Assembly (NCBI GenBank): GCA_037013685.1
Contig: CM072888.1
Coordinates: forward strand, 7,855,034-7,919,033
DNA from: Acridotheres tristis
Lineage: Eukaryota; Chordata; Aves; Passeriformes; Sturnidae
Reading direction: 5' to 3'
Length of the DNA: 64,000 nt
A program made the position numbers and the translations under genes. Of this stretch, positions 49,874 through 63,900 are shown piece by piece (the first letter of the stretch is position 1; the number at the start of each line of letters is the position of its first letter). The notes under the pieces were generated by a model. That model was given only the letters and a program-made list of their open reading frames with translations. It made no database searches and was not told the origin of the DNA.

Positions 49874-52800
49874 ATGGCATATATTTATTCCTGCCTTATA
49901 AGACTCACATTGCTCCTATTTGTCATTGTCTTGTGCAAACCTCCCCTCCTTCAAATTGTGTGTCATCACTTTCTTTTTGAGAAAACATATTCCACTAATC
50001 ATCTGACTCATCCAGCAGTTACTAGCCCTCGGTATTCCTGTGCTGCTGCTGCAATTGTTGTGCCTGCTTCTCTTGAGTCTTAGACTGCTGTAACAGGATG
50101 CTGTTTGAATAGGTTAATTTTGGTAAACAATCGTTGGTTATTCTTCTCAGAGCAGAAGTGAAAAGTCACCTAAAGTAGTGAAGCGTTCAAATTTTCATCA
50201 TCATAGTGGGAACAGGGCCCTGCAATTGCTTCTCAAGTATCCTGTCTGGATCTGGCAGTGAAAGAGCATCATTAGAGAGGAGCAGTGAAGGTGTGACAGC
50301 ACCTTGGGCAAGCTACCAAGTGCATGCAAAGGTCAAATAGTGGATGAAAGAGGAGAACAGGAATTAAATGAGAGGAGGAAAATGCCAGCATTATGCTGAC
50401 GTTTTCATTAAGAAAATCACTGAATAGATGGAACAAGTCTGACATTTACTTATACGGTGGTGGAAATCACTACACTGTGTGTACTGCATGTTTTCCTGTT
50501 CAGTCAGCATATTGTACAGCTGTGATAAAGGGGGCTGTAATCATTTTGCAATAACGGTGATACAGAATTGTTCATTGACTCAGCTTTTCCTCCATTAGGT
50601 GAAATATATTATAACTGGCCATATAAGTCAATTTCTTTCACTCTGCCTCCACACATATCATGGCTGTAATCATGGTTTTAAAATGATTTCTCAGATGATG
50701 CTACTTTCTACACAAATCACTCACCTTTCCTCTATCTTCTTTTAAACAGATATGTTCACTAAATTGCTGTAACTGGGCAGCATACATTGGAAAGTCTTAT
50801 TCTAGTTATAGAGCTGGAAAATTTCACTGCAGTGCTGCTTAGTGAGAGGAGAAATTCATTAGGCCTGAGTGACAGATAAATCCACCATGGACTGTGGTGG
50901 GGTGCATTTCTGCATTCACCAGCTTAAAATGCACATGAAAGAGTTAAGTGTCCATTGGACTCATCTAAATTACATCACTTTGGCAATATGAGGAGGTCAT
51001 AAAAGGGAAAAAGCCTTTAGAAATACTCCATGCTTGGGAGGTGTTCTGGGGGTCACAGGCAGGTCCAGAGTGGTCCATTATCTGCCTCTTCTGGACAGGT
51101 GGAAGCCAGAAGACCAGCTTTAAGCTTTCTCTAATTGATGCCAGAAGTTCAACAGGTTCCCAGGCAACGTGAAAATACAAGAGACACAAAGGGGATTCTG
51201 AAAGTTTGGTAGTAAATATTGCCCCCCTGGAAACTGAGTAACAAAATTCATTGAATTTGAGTGTGGCAGAGTGGGAGGCCAGATTTAATGCTTGATGCTT
51301 AATCTTCTTGGAAGATGCTTGTAGCATTGAGCTAAAATCCCTTGGGGTATGACACATGGCCTGTTCATTTCAATTTCATGTCCTTTGAGTTTTGTTCCTT
51401 CTGCTGTTTCTTTGTCTGCATTGGAAGTTTCACTTGCACAAAGAATGGTATTAAAATTAGTGTCCATCTAAAGAAAATAAAAGGTCCTTCACACATTGAT
51501 CAGTTATAATTTTCTACACACAGATGGGATGGGATGTGGAGGGAACCAGTTCACAGGCCACTGGAAAGGGATAGAAGAGGAACATTGGTCCTGCAGCACT
51601 AATTTGGCTGTGGTGAAATTATCACTAAGAGAGGGGGAGACAAATCAAGCAGAGCAGTTCAGCCAGAGGATAGCAGAAACCACTTAGGTTGGTCTGCTGC
51701 TTCTTGCTGTTACTGGGTGGTAACAAGCAGCTGGGGAAAAGCAGCACCCTAAATGTTTCCAACTCTTTCTCCAGTTGTGTGTAAGCATGTAGAAAAGTCA
51801 GGCAAGGAGACACCAGTAGGTAAAAATGGACTGGAATTGAGAAAAGTGGGATCCTCATGCTTGGAAGCAGGGTCGTGTTTCCACCTGAGGTCCTGACTCT
51901 TCCCAAAGACTCAGGAGACCCTTGGGAGCCTGTTTGACCAACACATACAGTGCATGCCTGGTAGTTTACTCACAGGCTTCCTTTTGGAGTACACCATTGA
52001 GTTCCTTTTCAAATCAAACCTGAATGTGGCTTTGCAGTCAGCTTGCTCCAGGGACAGCTCATTTGTAAGTGTATGTAAAGCTTTGGCATCTTTGTTTACG
52101 TGGTCTTCCCACACTATCTTGGCAAGCCTTGCACCCTAAAATATCTTCGTATGTCACATGCTATGCTCATGGCACAGTGTACAGACTCAGCGTTGTGTTT
52201 AAAAAATACTCTTCTGGCAGATTGTGCCAGGATTGTTATTTTGCATGTTTTAAACAGCAAAAACCACCCCCTCTTTCGGCATGGGTAACAAAACAGCAAA
52301 AGGGGCCAAAGGGACTAAAGGAAAACACTGAACAGTGTGGGCTGCAGTACACTTTGGACAGAGTTAATCCTTTATTGATGAAATCCAACCCAAAGGAAAT
52401 GTAGATGCAAGTGCTCTATACCAGGTAGTCTGATGCCAGAGAATGTATTTTTTGTAGTGTAAATGTAGTATAAATGTAACCTTTATATTCTTATAAGTGT
52501 TGCCAAGCAAGACCAAGGTCATCAAAAAAGTCAGGTTGGGGTCTGACAATAAATAGAAGAGTTTGAGTTCTAGACAGAAAACTTTCATTTTTTCTGAGGC
52601 AGAGGTGCTTCTTTTCATGTGATGTTGCTTTTCATGGTATCAAGTTAGTTAGCCTCCATGAAAAAAATAACAGGATATAGGGAAGGATGTGGCCTTCTTT
52701 TATAAATGATAAAATGACTGAGGCAGGTGGGGGGAAAGTTCCATATTTCCGTCCTTATCCTTCAGATTAAATTTAAGTCCATACCGATAACTTATTGAAT

Positions 52801-53931
52801 CTGATATTTCTCATTAAAGGATCAGAACATGAAGAAATGAATCATTGTATTCATCTCAGGGAAAAGTGGGTTTAACAGGTGCCACATATGGAATATTTAC
52901 TAATATTATTTTCCATGAGCCACAAAATTTAGTCTGGCTGAAGCAGGAATTTCTAATTTACTGCACTGTAACCCTGTGGGTAGAGCCTTCTCTATATGTA
53001 CTGGACTGTAGTCCTTGTAGTTAGGAAGGAAATAGCATCATCAATCCAAACACAATGTCAGTAGGATAAAAGGGAGAGCTCAGGAAAAAAGCTGGTGTGT
53101 TCTTTATTTTTTTCCCCCTCCTGGGTAAATATAAGAAGTAGTACGTTGATAATAATCAAATTATCTGATTCCTAAGAAACTATGTTTGCAAACAGATGTG
53201 TTTTCTCTATTTGTGGATGTGATAAACCAAAACCAAATGATGCACTGATATTCTAGGATGAATCTCTACCAGTCTTACTGCTTCAGAAAAAAAAGGGGTT
53301 TAGAGTCTGTCTTCTGTTTCTCTCCATAGTTATAATGTCTTCAGCTTTGCTTTCCTATTTTCAGCAGTTTCTGTGACAGTGTCACAGTAATTTCTCTTTA
53401 ATGATCATAATTGTTAGCTTGAACTTGTTCGGTGTTTAACAAACGAATAACCTACAAAGGCTAATAATTGTGTAAAACTGAGGAAATTAATTTATTCTTA
53501 TTTCTATCTGCTTTGAAACACATACTGTAACTAACCATCATCAGTTAAAAGAAGAACACTTAAAAACGGTGAGGGAGCTGAATTTACGATCCATAATATA
53601 ATGAAGTAGGAATCAACAAAATACATATAATACACATTTAAGAAGCTAGATGCTTGTAACAGTATGAGAATTTTGCACTCATGATATTTTTGTTAGGAAT
53701 GTAGTTTCATTTGTAATAATGAAAGTGTGTGCGTTGCAGCTAGTATGCATGTATGCATTTTTACAGTATATTTTTTTTTAAAAATAGGTCATCAGAAAGT
53801 CAAAATGCCTAAAGTATTGAAGCAAGCTTCTAATTCAGGAAGGTCCTGGAGATGGTGATTAGGTGCCATATAGTAGGCATATTATAAATATATAAGAGAA
53901 GATGGGTAATTTAAGGGGGCAGACTTCTCAG
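49874..53931. other. Unique sequence, no recognised gene
   Basis: No repeat family or exon was recognised. A mid-GC part (50960-52400) has several overlapping frames of 60-130 codons on both strands, the longest at 51357-50965 on the minus strand. A 12-base tandem motif (gtaaatgtagta) lies near 52456-52482. None of the frames shows a domain. Confidence 0.55.
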
Positions 53932-54018
53932 AGCACCAAAATGCCTGCTGCAAGTAGCAAATGGGCTTTGAAGAAATTCCAGTTGGCCCTGGAAGATGCT
54001 AAACTGCATCTAGAAAAG
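53932..54018 (+). other. Possible 29-codon exon
   Basis: A stop-free stretch of exactly 29 codons is bounded by AG at 53930-53931 and by aaaag|gtaatc, a fair donor, at 54018/54019. Both splice phases would be 0. The peptide contains WALKKFQLALEDAKLHLEK, which reads as an amphipathic, lysine- and leucine-rich helix and looks more protein-like than other short frames here. An ATG lies at 53941. Against an exon: the acceptor has a poor pyrimidine tract, the neighbouring sequence shows no partner exon, and I do not recognise the peptide. Read through the donor, the frame ends at TAG 18 bases later. Confidence 0.2.
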
Positions 54019-54299
54019 GTAATCTATAATACCTAGTAAGTTTTAATAAGGAGAAATTTAAAACGACTACATTTTTAGCCTAGGTTATGGTTGTAATAAG
54101 TGATGAAAAATATGTGATGTAGCAGCTGTATATCAACAAGCTTGTTTAGTTTCAGAAATTAATGTCTTTTCTGAGGCTGTCATACATTTCCAAATGGGAA
54201 ATAATTACCCAATATTAATTTCTACCAAAAGAATAAGAAATAACCCGGCATTAAAAAGCTGATTTATCTGGTTGATCTCACCCCTAAACAAATAAAACA
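54019..54299. other. AT-rich unique sequence
   Basis: Nothing recognised; plain AT-rich sequence between the candidate exon and the complex block to its right. Confidence 0.6.
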
Positions 54300-54900
54300 G
54301 TTAGGGTGGTGCTGGAAAAACTGAGTTACTGTCCAGATTGTGCAGCATGCTGTCTGATTTTCCTGAGCTTTTTAAAGAGATGTATCTCCCTGGTATAGAT
54401 CCCCGTGGTCTACTTACAGGGAAATTTCATTACCATGCTGTGCGGTCCTCACGGTGCTGAAAGTAAAATATTGGATTGACAGGTTCTTGTTGTGGAGCAG
54501 GGCTTATTGATGATGGAAAGACTGATTCAATCTCTAATCCTGAAGAACGACCTGCCACCTGGAGTGATAGTATACAGATGGGTGCAATCTAAACTCTCTT
54601 CCTGCCTCAAGTTGCATTTGGCTGTAGATTAACAATGTGATTCCATGTAATGAAGATGGTTGCTGGGTGCAGTGGCAATTTTCCATTACTGACATGCCAT
54701 GTCAACAGCTCTGACAAAGCTGTAAGGACAATGTTTAAAAGTGCTACATCTGGCTGGGATGGTTGCCAGCTTATTAACAGCCCCATTAAAACTACCTGCA
54801 GAGATCTGTGTTGAGAGAAGGGAACATCGTGAGCTGCTTCTCCTGCAACTATCAATGCAAGCATAATAACAGCCTGATAGCACACACTTGGAATAATGGT
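54300..54900. other. Candidate conserved non-coding block
   Basis: About 600 bases of balanced, run-free sequence. It includes short paired strings such as ccattactgacatgccatgt and ccagcttattaacagcccca, homeobox-type TAAT/ATTA cores and E-box-like sites. The minus strand is open for 92 codons (54885-54607) and, in another frame, for 65, with no domain. The block's even composition and lack of slippage stand out in this window, as in many vertebrate enhancers near developmental genes, but this is inference. Confidence 0.3.
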
Positions 54901-57900
54901 GCTATGGTGGTAGAGTAGCAGCTCTTTAGCAGTTTTATTTTGGTGAGGGAATATTTCATGCCTTGATTTGTATCAAATCCAAGTCCTGTGGCCTTACTCA
55001 GGCAGTTATACCACTGAAGTGAATGAAAACTTCACCTGAGGGAGGAGTTACATCAGTGAGTCTTGATTTTATTAATATATTTCCAACAAAAGTACTCTGA
55101 AGATGTTTGTAGATATATATAAATAAATAACCATTTAAAAAGAAATATATGACTATACTTTTAATTACCCATTATTTTTCTTTCCTCTTGAACGACTGTG
55201 CAAGGCTCCCAGTGAAGCATATATGATATGAAAGGGGTTTAAGGCATTTTTCTGAGAGTGAGTAAAGGGCCATGCTGTCCCAGAGGACTCTGCAGAAGGT
55301 ACAGCACATTTTCTGGTGAGACTCTCCCCATTCCTTGTGGATGCAAAGGGAGTAGTTGCCAGTATAATGATAAATGGGCTTGTGATCCTAGCTCTCTATA
55401 AGCAGTTTCTAGTACAAGTTGAAACACTCTCTCTAAGTTCCCTACTTGAATGCTGAAGATTCTCACACCTTGTCTCTTACAAATCCGTTTAGTGTCTGCC
55501 ATAATTCCTTTCTCAGCCGTGTCTGTTCATGTGTGCCCAAAGGATCTCTGTATATGAGCAATGCCTGCCTCCCATCCATGTAACCTGGGTACCCAAGCCC
55601 AGAGTTTGTGGTGAGGTCACCTGGCTGTGCCTGGCACTGTGCTGCCTCACCAGGTCTGCTCAGGGGGGCTAAATTTGGGACAACTCACAAATACCAACTG
55701 CACCTCAGCCTGTCTTGACCCTTCCTGTCACTCCTGGCCCCAAGTGTCACCTTCAGGGTGACTCCAGAGTTAGCTGATCCTGAAATGGGAAAAGGAGCCC
55801 AAATGTGGCCATCTCAGCTTATTATGATTATGTGATCAATGGTGCCAATAAAATCTGGAGGCACTTCACATCTGATTATAGTTCTCTTCTCTGGTTTTCT
55901 GTAGTGAGTAAATTCATTTCTTTGCAGCCCAAAGAAAGATACAAGTCTCTGTGTGCTTTTGTGTGAGAGTGTGCAGGCTCTGGTCTGTGTCCCTCCTGCT
56001 TCAGCTGCCTGAACAAGAGGAAGAATTTTCAAAAATTTGGGGCAATGCAAGGGCTCTTGACATTTATTACACATGGAACTTTCCACATGTGGCAGAAATA
56101 GAAAACTATGTTTAGAACAAACAATATGACTTCATGTCTGTTATGCCATATGTTTTTCCTCCTGCTGCTGTACCAAAGAAAAGGGATGTGGAATAGCCTG
56201 ACCTCATTCTGACCATGGCTGTGCTTGTAACTCCTTGGGGCTCTTGCAGCCACATGAAGAATCATCATTCTGCTGCACCACAGAGAATAGACAGATCAAA
56301 TACACATCTATCACAAAACCTGGAGCAAAGAGAGTCCAGTTCTGCACCTGAATTCTGCATGATTTCTGCCATATATAGTCTGAAACATATATTGCATCTT
56401 ATTTAAAAATAATTTTTGAAGTTACTATGATGCTTTTGGACTTGCTATGAGTCATAGCAATATACATGTAATGCCTGTGTTTTGACTCATGAGTTGTACA
56501 TGTACCAAGTAGGTCACATGGAGTGTTCTGAGCAGACAAAGGATAAAACACATATAAATTTTATTTTGACTTGGAGCTTGGTCTACATTCTGTGGTTTAG
56601 AAGTAAGGAATCAAAACTGGTGAAAGCCAGTCATTTTATAGTGCTCAGTTCACACTTTGACTCATTTAATTGTCTGGTGACAGCCCAGAAGTAGAAATAC
56701 AAGCCTGTGGTGTGAACTCTCTGGCTTGGGAGATGGGGTTGATCTGAAAAATGAGCTTTCCTAACTTGTTTTACGTTTTACTCACATATGAGATAGGTGT
56801 AGGTCTTTTAATCCGCCTTAGGAGAAGAAAGGGCTAAAAAAATAATGAAGGAATCTAATAAAAAAATCTAGCTTTCCTACCAGTGCTGAGAAGTTCCAGT
56901 GACTGAATAGCCTACCATGCTCTGTGCACAAAGTGTTGACTTTAAGAGGTGCCATCCAGTTGATATGTTCCATAGGGAGTGTGCAAAGATCTCTATTTAC
57001 ATGAGTTTGTGGGACTTGTATCTGCCTGTACTAGCATATTTTTAATGTTAGTATCTTTTACTTAGACTTTGTAGGAACTAACAAATTACACTATTTAAAT
57101 TGAAAAAGTAAAGGCAAAATGTTATGCTGCTATTTTTGCTGTAACTACCCCTATTTTTCTCATTTGGAAATGGGAAGAGTCAATTACAGTCTATTTCACT
57201 TTCAGATTCTAATGCTTGGAATATACTTTTTTATCTCTTCTAAAACTAGAAATATTTAACCTTCTGATGGAGAAGGAGGAATCATCCTTATCCCTCTCAA
57301 ATATATTCCACTTAAATGTATTTCTATGAAACTCATTTGTATAGAAATTAATATTTGAGATGAATCTGATTAAATGGTGTCTTTCCCAGAGAGATATATA
57401 TAAAGAAGAGTATTGCAGGCTCAGTTTGCTTTTTCTTCAAAAGAATCTGAGACTGTTTTAGCACCTTTACCCAAAATTATATGATTAACCAGTTGCTGGT
57501 ACTATTGCACTAGATAGGGACAATAGTATCTGTGTTTAGGTACTACTCATAGTAATGGGTACATAAGATGAATTGTACAGTCCCATTAGTGCCCTGTCTA
57601 GCTACAGCCAGATAATTCCTTTCTTTTAGAATTAATATGATCTCTGTTTCTCATAGTAGGTCAGGCATCATTTTCATTTCTTTCTCTATCCCTTCTCAGA
57701 CATTTATAAATAATGATGGCTCTCTTACATTTCAGAGTCTTATTGTAGTTTCAGCTGTCTTTTTCTTTCTTTCTTTCTTCTTCAATGAGTTTGACTCCAG
57801 GAACTCTCTGTTCTTTGCCATTTCCCTTCAATTTTTGTTACTTAGCTTTTATTTAGCTTTGCACCTTGCCTCATCTTGCTGCTTTTCATTTTATTTGGAG

Positions 57901-60900
57901 TTCTGGATCAGTTCCTTCACTTACAGTCATAGTCTTTTCAGGATGTGGGACTTTTAAAAGCCTTTTTTCCTTCATGGTCTACTAGCTGCAAATTTCTTTA
58001 ATAATCAGCTTGTTTTGTCATTTTTTCTATTGAACTCTGTCTTTTGTCCTACTTATACAACCTCTAATGTATCTACATAAGACTTCCTCTCATTTTATTT
58101 TCTCACCTTCCACTCTATAGGATTGTGTTTATACTTGAGACAAAGCCAGGTAATGGGCTAAAGCCAAAGCTCATCACAGTCTAGATCCACATAGCTATAT
58201 GGCTGGTAGGATGCAAGTGTCCCTATATTTACTAATCACACACTGCCTAAAAATCCTTGCTTTCCATGTGGCCATTTAGTGCCTAAACCCTCTGGGAAAA
58301 TCTCCTCAAGAGCAGGTGGGATATTTAGTTGCAGCCACTAGAGCAAAGCTGTGTTCTCCCAACCTACAGGAGTGTCACCTTGCTGGGCTGGTACTACAGA
58401 GCTGAGTAAATCTGACTTTTAGGATTGCCTTAAAGTCAGTGTCTTAGTATGCATTTGTAAAATGGGCCAAAAATGTGTAGAATACTTTATCTAAGTATCC
58501 TACCATCTGAGATGTCTTCTCTCCCCTGTATATTGATTTTAACAGCCTTTGATCTACAGAGAATTACAAGAAAGACTCCCTTCTTTTCAACCCTGAAACA
58601 GATACCAGCTAGAAAACTTACTCAATGTGTTTTTTTATCACATTTTTTCCTACTTGCTCCTTGATTCCTCTGCCTATTTTTCTCAGTAGCTGTTCTGACA
58701 CTGTCCTTGCTTTGCTCTTGCCTTTCTTTTTTTCCTCTCTTCTTTTTTAAAAAACAAAAAAAAACCCATGTCACCTTTCCAACCACCATATGGCAAGTAT
58801 TAGGTTTGGATATGTAAAGTCTCTGTGTTGTTTTTATAAGGATAAATGTTCCCAAGAGCTATGTAGTTTCCAGGTGTTTACGGGAAGAAAAATACTACAA
58901 TGTTGGAACCCTGATATATTTTTGCATAGATTTCCTTACCAGTAAAGTTTTTGAAAGTAATGAGCATGTTGTAGAAGATCAGTCGTTAAAAATGCAAAAC
59001 ACAAAGAACTGTAAACAACTTTGATGGCCTGATTAATAATTCAGTTAAACTGAAGGTTAAGAGATGAGTCTATTGCTTCACTTTAAAGACATGCAAAAGA
59101 AAGAAAAAAAAAAAAAGAAATTTAAGAAATCGGGTGAAGTAAACTGAAAATACTAATTTCTAGCATATTTAGAATTTATTGTGAGCAAAAAAGCTATTAG
59201 AATGAACCTCAGGCTGAATAGATTAATAATTACTTAAAAGACACTGTTAGCATAATATCTGAAAGGGAAAGATAAACTAACCAGCAAAGACAGCTACATC
59301 ATGGAGGTTAGCAACTATTGGGGTTAAGTGAACACCGCTGGTATTTAATCTGTTAGACCTTAAAGAGGACATTGGATCTTAAAAGCCTTAAGGAACTCCA
59401 GGGTGGGGATTCAAAGACGTTTCTAGCAGTCCAACATTCTGGAGCAGTCATTTAGTGATAGCAGGGAAAGACTTCCTACTCAACCTTAGGATAGGTTTTG
59501 ATGAGGCTTCCTCATCAAACACCCACTTACCTCACTCCTTTAACACTTTTCCAGCTAACCTGTATTTGTCTTCTGTGTAGTCAGTCTTTGAAATTAACAT
59601 CTCAGACTTGCATGTCACAGTTTGTGTTCACCGGGCTTCAAGTATTCTTCTTTTTCCTTTTAACACCTGAGAAAGAACAAAGCAAAAAGTGAAACTAAAG
59701 ACATACTAGGATTGCAGTGAATACAAGTTAAGAAGGAATTTATTGTCAACTGAAAGATAAATATATTGGAACAATGTAAGGCCCCAAACAACTTGCTCAA
59801 TGAGGCTTCAAAAAGGGCTTTATGGTTGCTCATCTACTTTGAGTTAGATGAACAGGATATTCTCAAGAGGTCAAAACAACAAAAAGGCTTTATTGGCAAC
59901 TTTAGAGAATCAAAGAACTTTGGCAAAAGATTTAATGAAATATTCAATCAACACAAAACGCTTCTCAAAGCGTTAACTTGGCCTATTCAACTTAGTGAAC
60001 TCTCAGATTGTTTGATTTTAAGTTACTTGAAAATTCTGAGCAGAGGGAATTAGCAGGAGGAAGAGAGAAAAGCAGAAAGGATATAGAAAAGACACATGTA
60101 GCTACCAACTCCTGGTTTCCAGCAGTGTTCAGCTGATAGAAATTCCGAGAGGAGGTAGGGTGCCTGACTGCCCCATGTTCTGCTTCAAACACCCCTTGGC
60201 TTTCCTGGACCCTTGTCCCAGGTGGGATTTTGGGTCATTTGGCCACTCAGGAGCTGGGCTGGGGCTCCAGAGGTGGGTGTGGAGCATCCTCTGCTGTGCC
60301 AGGGATGGGCAGCCACTGCCAGCCTGGGATACAGGCTCTGGGAGTGTGGTGCACAGGACAGGGCACTGCCTCTCATGGGCAAGACACAACCTGTCCCTTC
60401 CCTCACACACATGTACACCCTGAAATGTCTTGAGACATCCATCTGTCCAGTCTCTCACAAAAAGACAATTTTCTTTGACAGCTTCCACCCCCAGTGTTAT
60501 CTCAACTGTGCTGACTCATGTTTCTTGGGATTCCTCCTCCTTTTCTATTGTTTGTCTAGCATTAAGCCCACAGCTGAACATTTCTGTATCCTGAAGGTTT
60601 GCATTTGCAAGGAGAGACATGGGCACTGAACCCTATGCTCCTGGAATTCCATTATTACCATCTACATTTCAGTTGCTTTTCAAACTATGATATAGATTAA
60701 GCACCTCTCTTTATTTTTCCTGATGTCCACCACAGTAGGGTTTGTACCTCCCAAGAGCAAACTCAGAATTAACTAAACATGCCTGTGGAGTGTCAGCTAA
60801 GACATGCAGGGTCAGTGTGCCTGTATCACCATCCAGTATCTCAGTGTTAATATGCTATGATGTGTCAAGCACATTTCTATATGGGACTTCACTGTGGGTT

Positions 60901-63900
60901 ACCTGGTGTCTGGCTATCCCAAAATAATTTTGATAAGAGTCCAGTACATGCCAAAATGGCATTCTTTAAATAAGGTTATCTAAAATGGATTTAACAACTC
61001 AAGACAGAAAAATATAAGTTCTGCTTTTCTCACTTCTCTGAATAGATATAAAAATTTTCTTTCTATTTCTGTTCCTCTCCCCCTTGGTCCCTGGAGAAGG
61101 CCTTCCTATCTTAGGTCTTAACACGGTCTTACTCTTCCCATGCCCTTGTTCTGTTTGAGCTGCATTCTGTACGCTGGCTTAGATCTAGCTCTTCTTCACA
61201 GGTGCACCTCATTTTCCTGACATCCACTGCTACTTGTCCATCAGCAATTTCAGCATCTTCCCTGTCATTCAGGCTTACAGCTCCTGTGTCAGTTTTGACA
61301 CACTCTTCCCTCTTTACAGGGCAAGTTGTCACTCCATCATGTCACTGTTCTCTAACTCCACCTTTAGCTTCCATGACTGGAACTGTTATTTGAGATTAAG
61401 TCGTCTTTTGTCTCAAGCACTGTGGGTCTAATACCGGCTTGCATCCCTGGTAATTGTCCCAGGAACATCTGGAGACCCTGGCACTGTTGGGTATCCCTAC
61501 ACTGTACGTTTTTTGTCTCATAAAAATTTTCAAATTTCATGTGTTTCAATGGAAGTAGTTACACTATGGGACTGAATACTGGTGACAGATGACAGAGGCA
61601 CTGTGACTCATTATTGAGTCTGTTGTGTTGGCACAGTAAACCCAGCAAGGTTTTATTGCCCAAGAAACCCGGGCAGGTTCAGTGCTCTCCCTGAATCATC
61701 CAGTGGATCACTGGCCAGGTGATTTTTGTGGATCATTTTTAGGATCATCTGATCAGTTCCTCTGACTAGAAAGAAATTTGCAATGCTCTCTGGTCTTGAC
61801 TTAAACAATAGATTATTTGAGAGTTTGAAGTGTTTTGAGGTTTTTATATCTTTGAAAACCTACCAAAAAAAAAAGTATATTTCATTGTGGAGGGTTAAAC
61901 ATTATTTCTGATACTCATGATGGAGAGTTTCAGTGTCTGTGGTGTGCCTGTGTAATGCTGCAGTTAGCAGTGTGATGGGACAGCATGATGCTGTGCTGCA
62001 GTTGTGGCCTGAAAAAACAAAGGCCCTCTTATTTATTCCTACTATTGTTATGATCCTTGATCAGAAGTTGCTGTTCAGTGATTCTTGATGTAATGCAACA
62101 TCAGCATAAGCCTATTTACTATTGTTCCCTTCACAGTGAGATTTCATACAAGCTCTGTAACTGTACTTCCCTAACACAATGTTAGCTGCTATGACACAGT
62201 CCAAAACTCAGAAACACTGAACTTTTGTTTATTGTTTATTAAATTGTTTCAGAAACTTGACATGGATTATAAAATCTTTCAAAAAAAGTGACTGCTCTAA
62301 TTCTGTAAGGTGCAGCCTTCCAAAATTCACTTCTTCGTGGTCTTAGAATACTAAATTACTGTTCATCCTTAACTTGACTGATTTAAAAGGTTGAGAACTA
62401 CAATATTATCGATGTTCTATTTTTTCCAATGTCTCTTCTTTATTGCCTTTTTTCTTTGTTATCTCTCCTCTTCCTAAAGTCTTAGTATAATCCTCACCCT
62501 CTTCTACATGGAACAAAACACAAAGAGTTCCCTTGATAGCAGTTAGTACAGGGCTCCACAAAGGTCTGGCACAAAATTAAAGCAGCAGCAAAATTTTGAG
62601 TAAAAATATTGTATAATCTATGAATATGTGCAGAACGTATTTGTAGCATAATTATGAACATGCCACTCCCCTTTGAAACTTCCATAAAGAAAACTTGAGA
62701 TATTTATTATCAATAGCTAAAAGTTATCTTCAGTTAAGATCCCTTTTTTTCTCTCTCTTTATATTTTTTTGGTTTCTCTGTTTGTATGAGAGTTTCATTC
62801 TTTCCTGTCATTCATTTCTAGGGAGGATGACTTCTCTACTGCGTTTTTATCTCTTCTTTAAATGCTTACAGCTAAAAATACATATTCAAGAGGGAGAGAT
62901 TGATATTAAAACTGCCACGGTCCCATTTAATGTGGCACTTCCTTGGTACATGGGAGACAGTGCTTGCTCTTTGCCTCCTTGATTCCAGCCACAGTTTCCT
63001 GGATTATCAGCTGCCATTCTCATGTAACAGCCCCAGCTGAGAATGTGTAGAGAGGCACAGCACCAGCTGCTCAACAAGTCTGTAAATCTGAGTATCTCCC
63101 ACTGCTTTGCACTCAGCATACCATGCTATTATGTGTATTAATGAAAAGGCATGTAAGAAAACAAAAGTGAAGAGGAAATTATTAATGATACTGAGATGTT
63201 AATTTCTATTTCTCCGTTAGTTTCGCATTGCCTGAGAGAAATATATTTGGCTGGATTTGACTATTTTTCAGGAGAAACATGGCAAGTAATAAATTTCCTA
63301 CTAGCCTAGGTATGACTTGTGTACTGGAACCACAGCAAACAGGATGGAACAGCAACAACTTGCTATGGCTTAGTTCTGTATTCCAGCAGAGCCTTGAAAT
63401 TGGCCGTGATTTCTGTGTTCATAGGTGTTTTGGTTTTTTTCTGCTCCAAATGAGAGTGAAGAAATCCTTCCTGTGGTTAAAATATGTTTTGAATGAGCAG
63501 GTGTTGATTCAGTCAAATTTGTAAGCTAATTTAACTTCCTGGGATTTCAACTGTTGAGGCACCAGGGGAAACATTTAAAAAGTGCTGGCAACAGTAAGCG
63601 CCTATAGATCATTATTTCAGATTGCTGTTGTGGGAGGAAATGTGATGAAGTGTTTGGTTCATCAGCTAAAGTTCTATTTTAAAGCATCAGTCAGGCTCAA
63701 GGAGGTCAGACAGTACCCAGAAAGATCTCTTCTGAAACCCTTTAGTTCTCTAGCTCCATAAAAGAATAGTTGGAAGCAAAAAATAGACCATGCCAGATGA
63801 AAGTTGGTATCTTGGCATAGTTCCATTAGCTTAAATGGAGTGATACTGATTTACACAAGCTAAGTGTCTGCCCTTAAGTCGATTGTTTAGAAGTCATCCA

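Noticed and set aside
60129..60629. Cluster of five overlapping frames, up to 138 codons
   Set aside because: All lie over one GC-rich patch, on both strands, without recognised domains.
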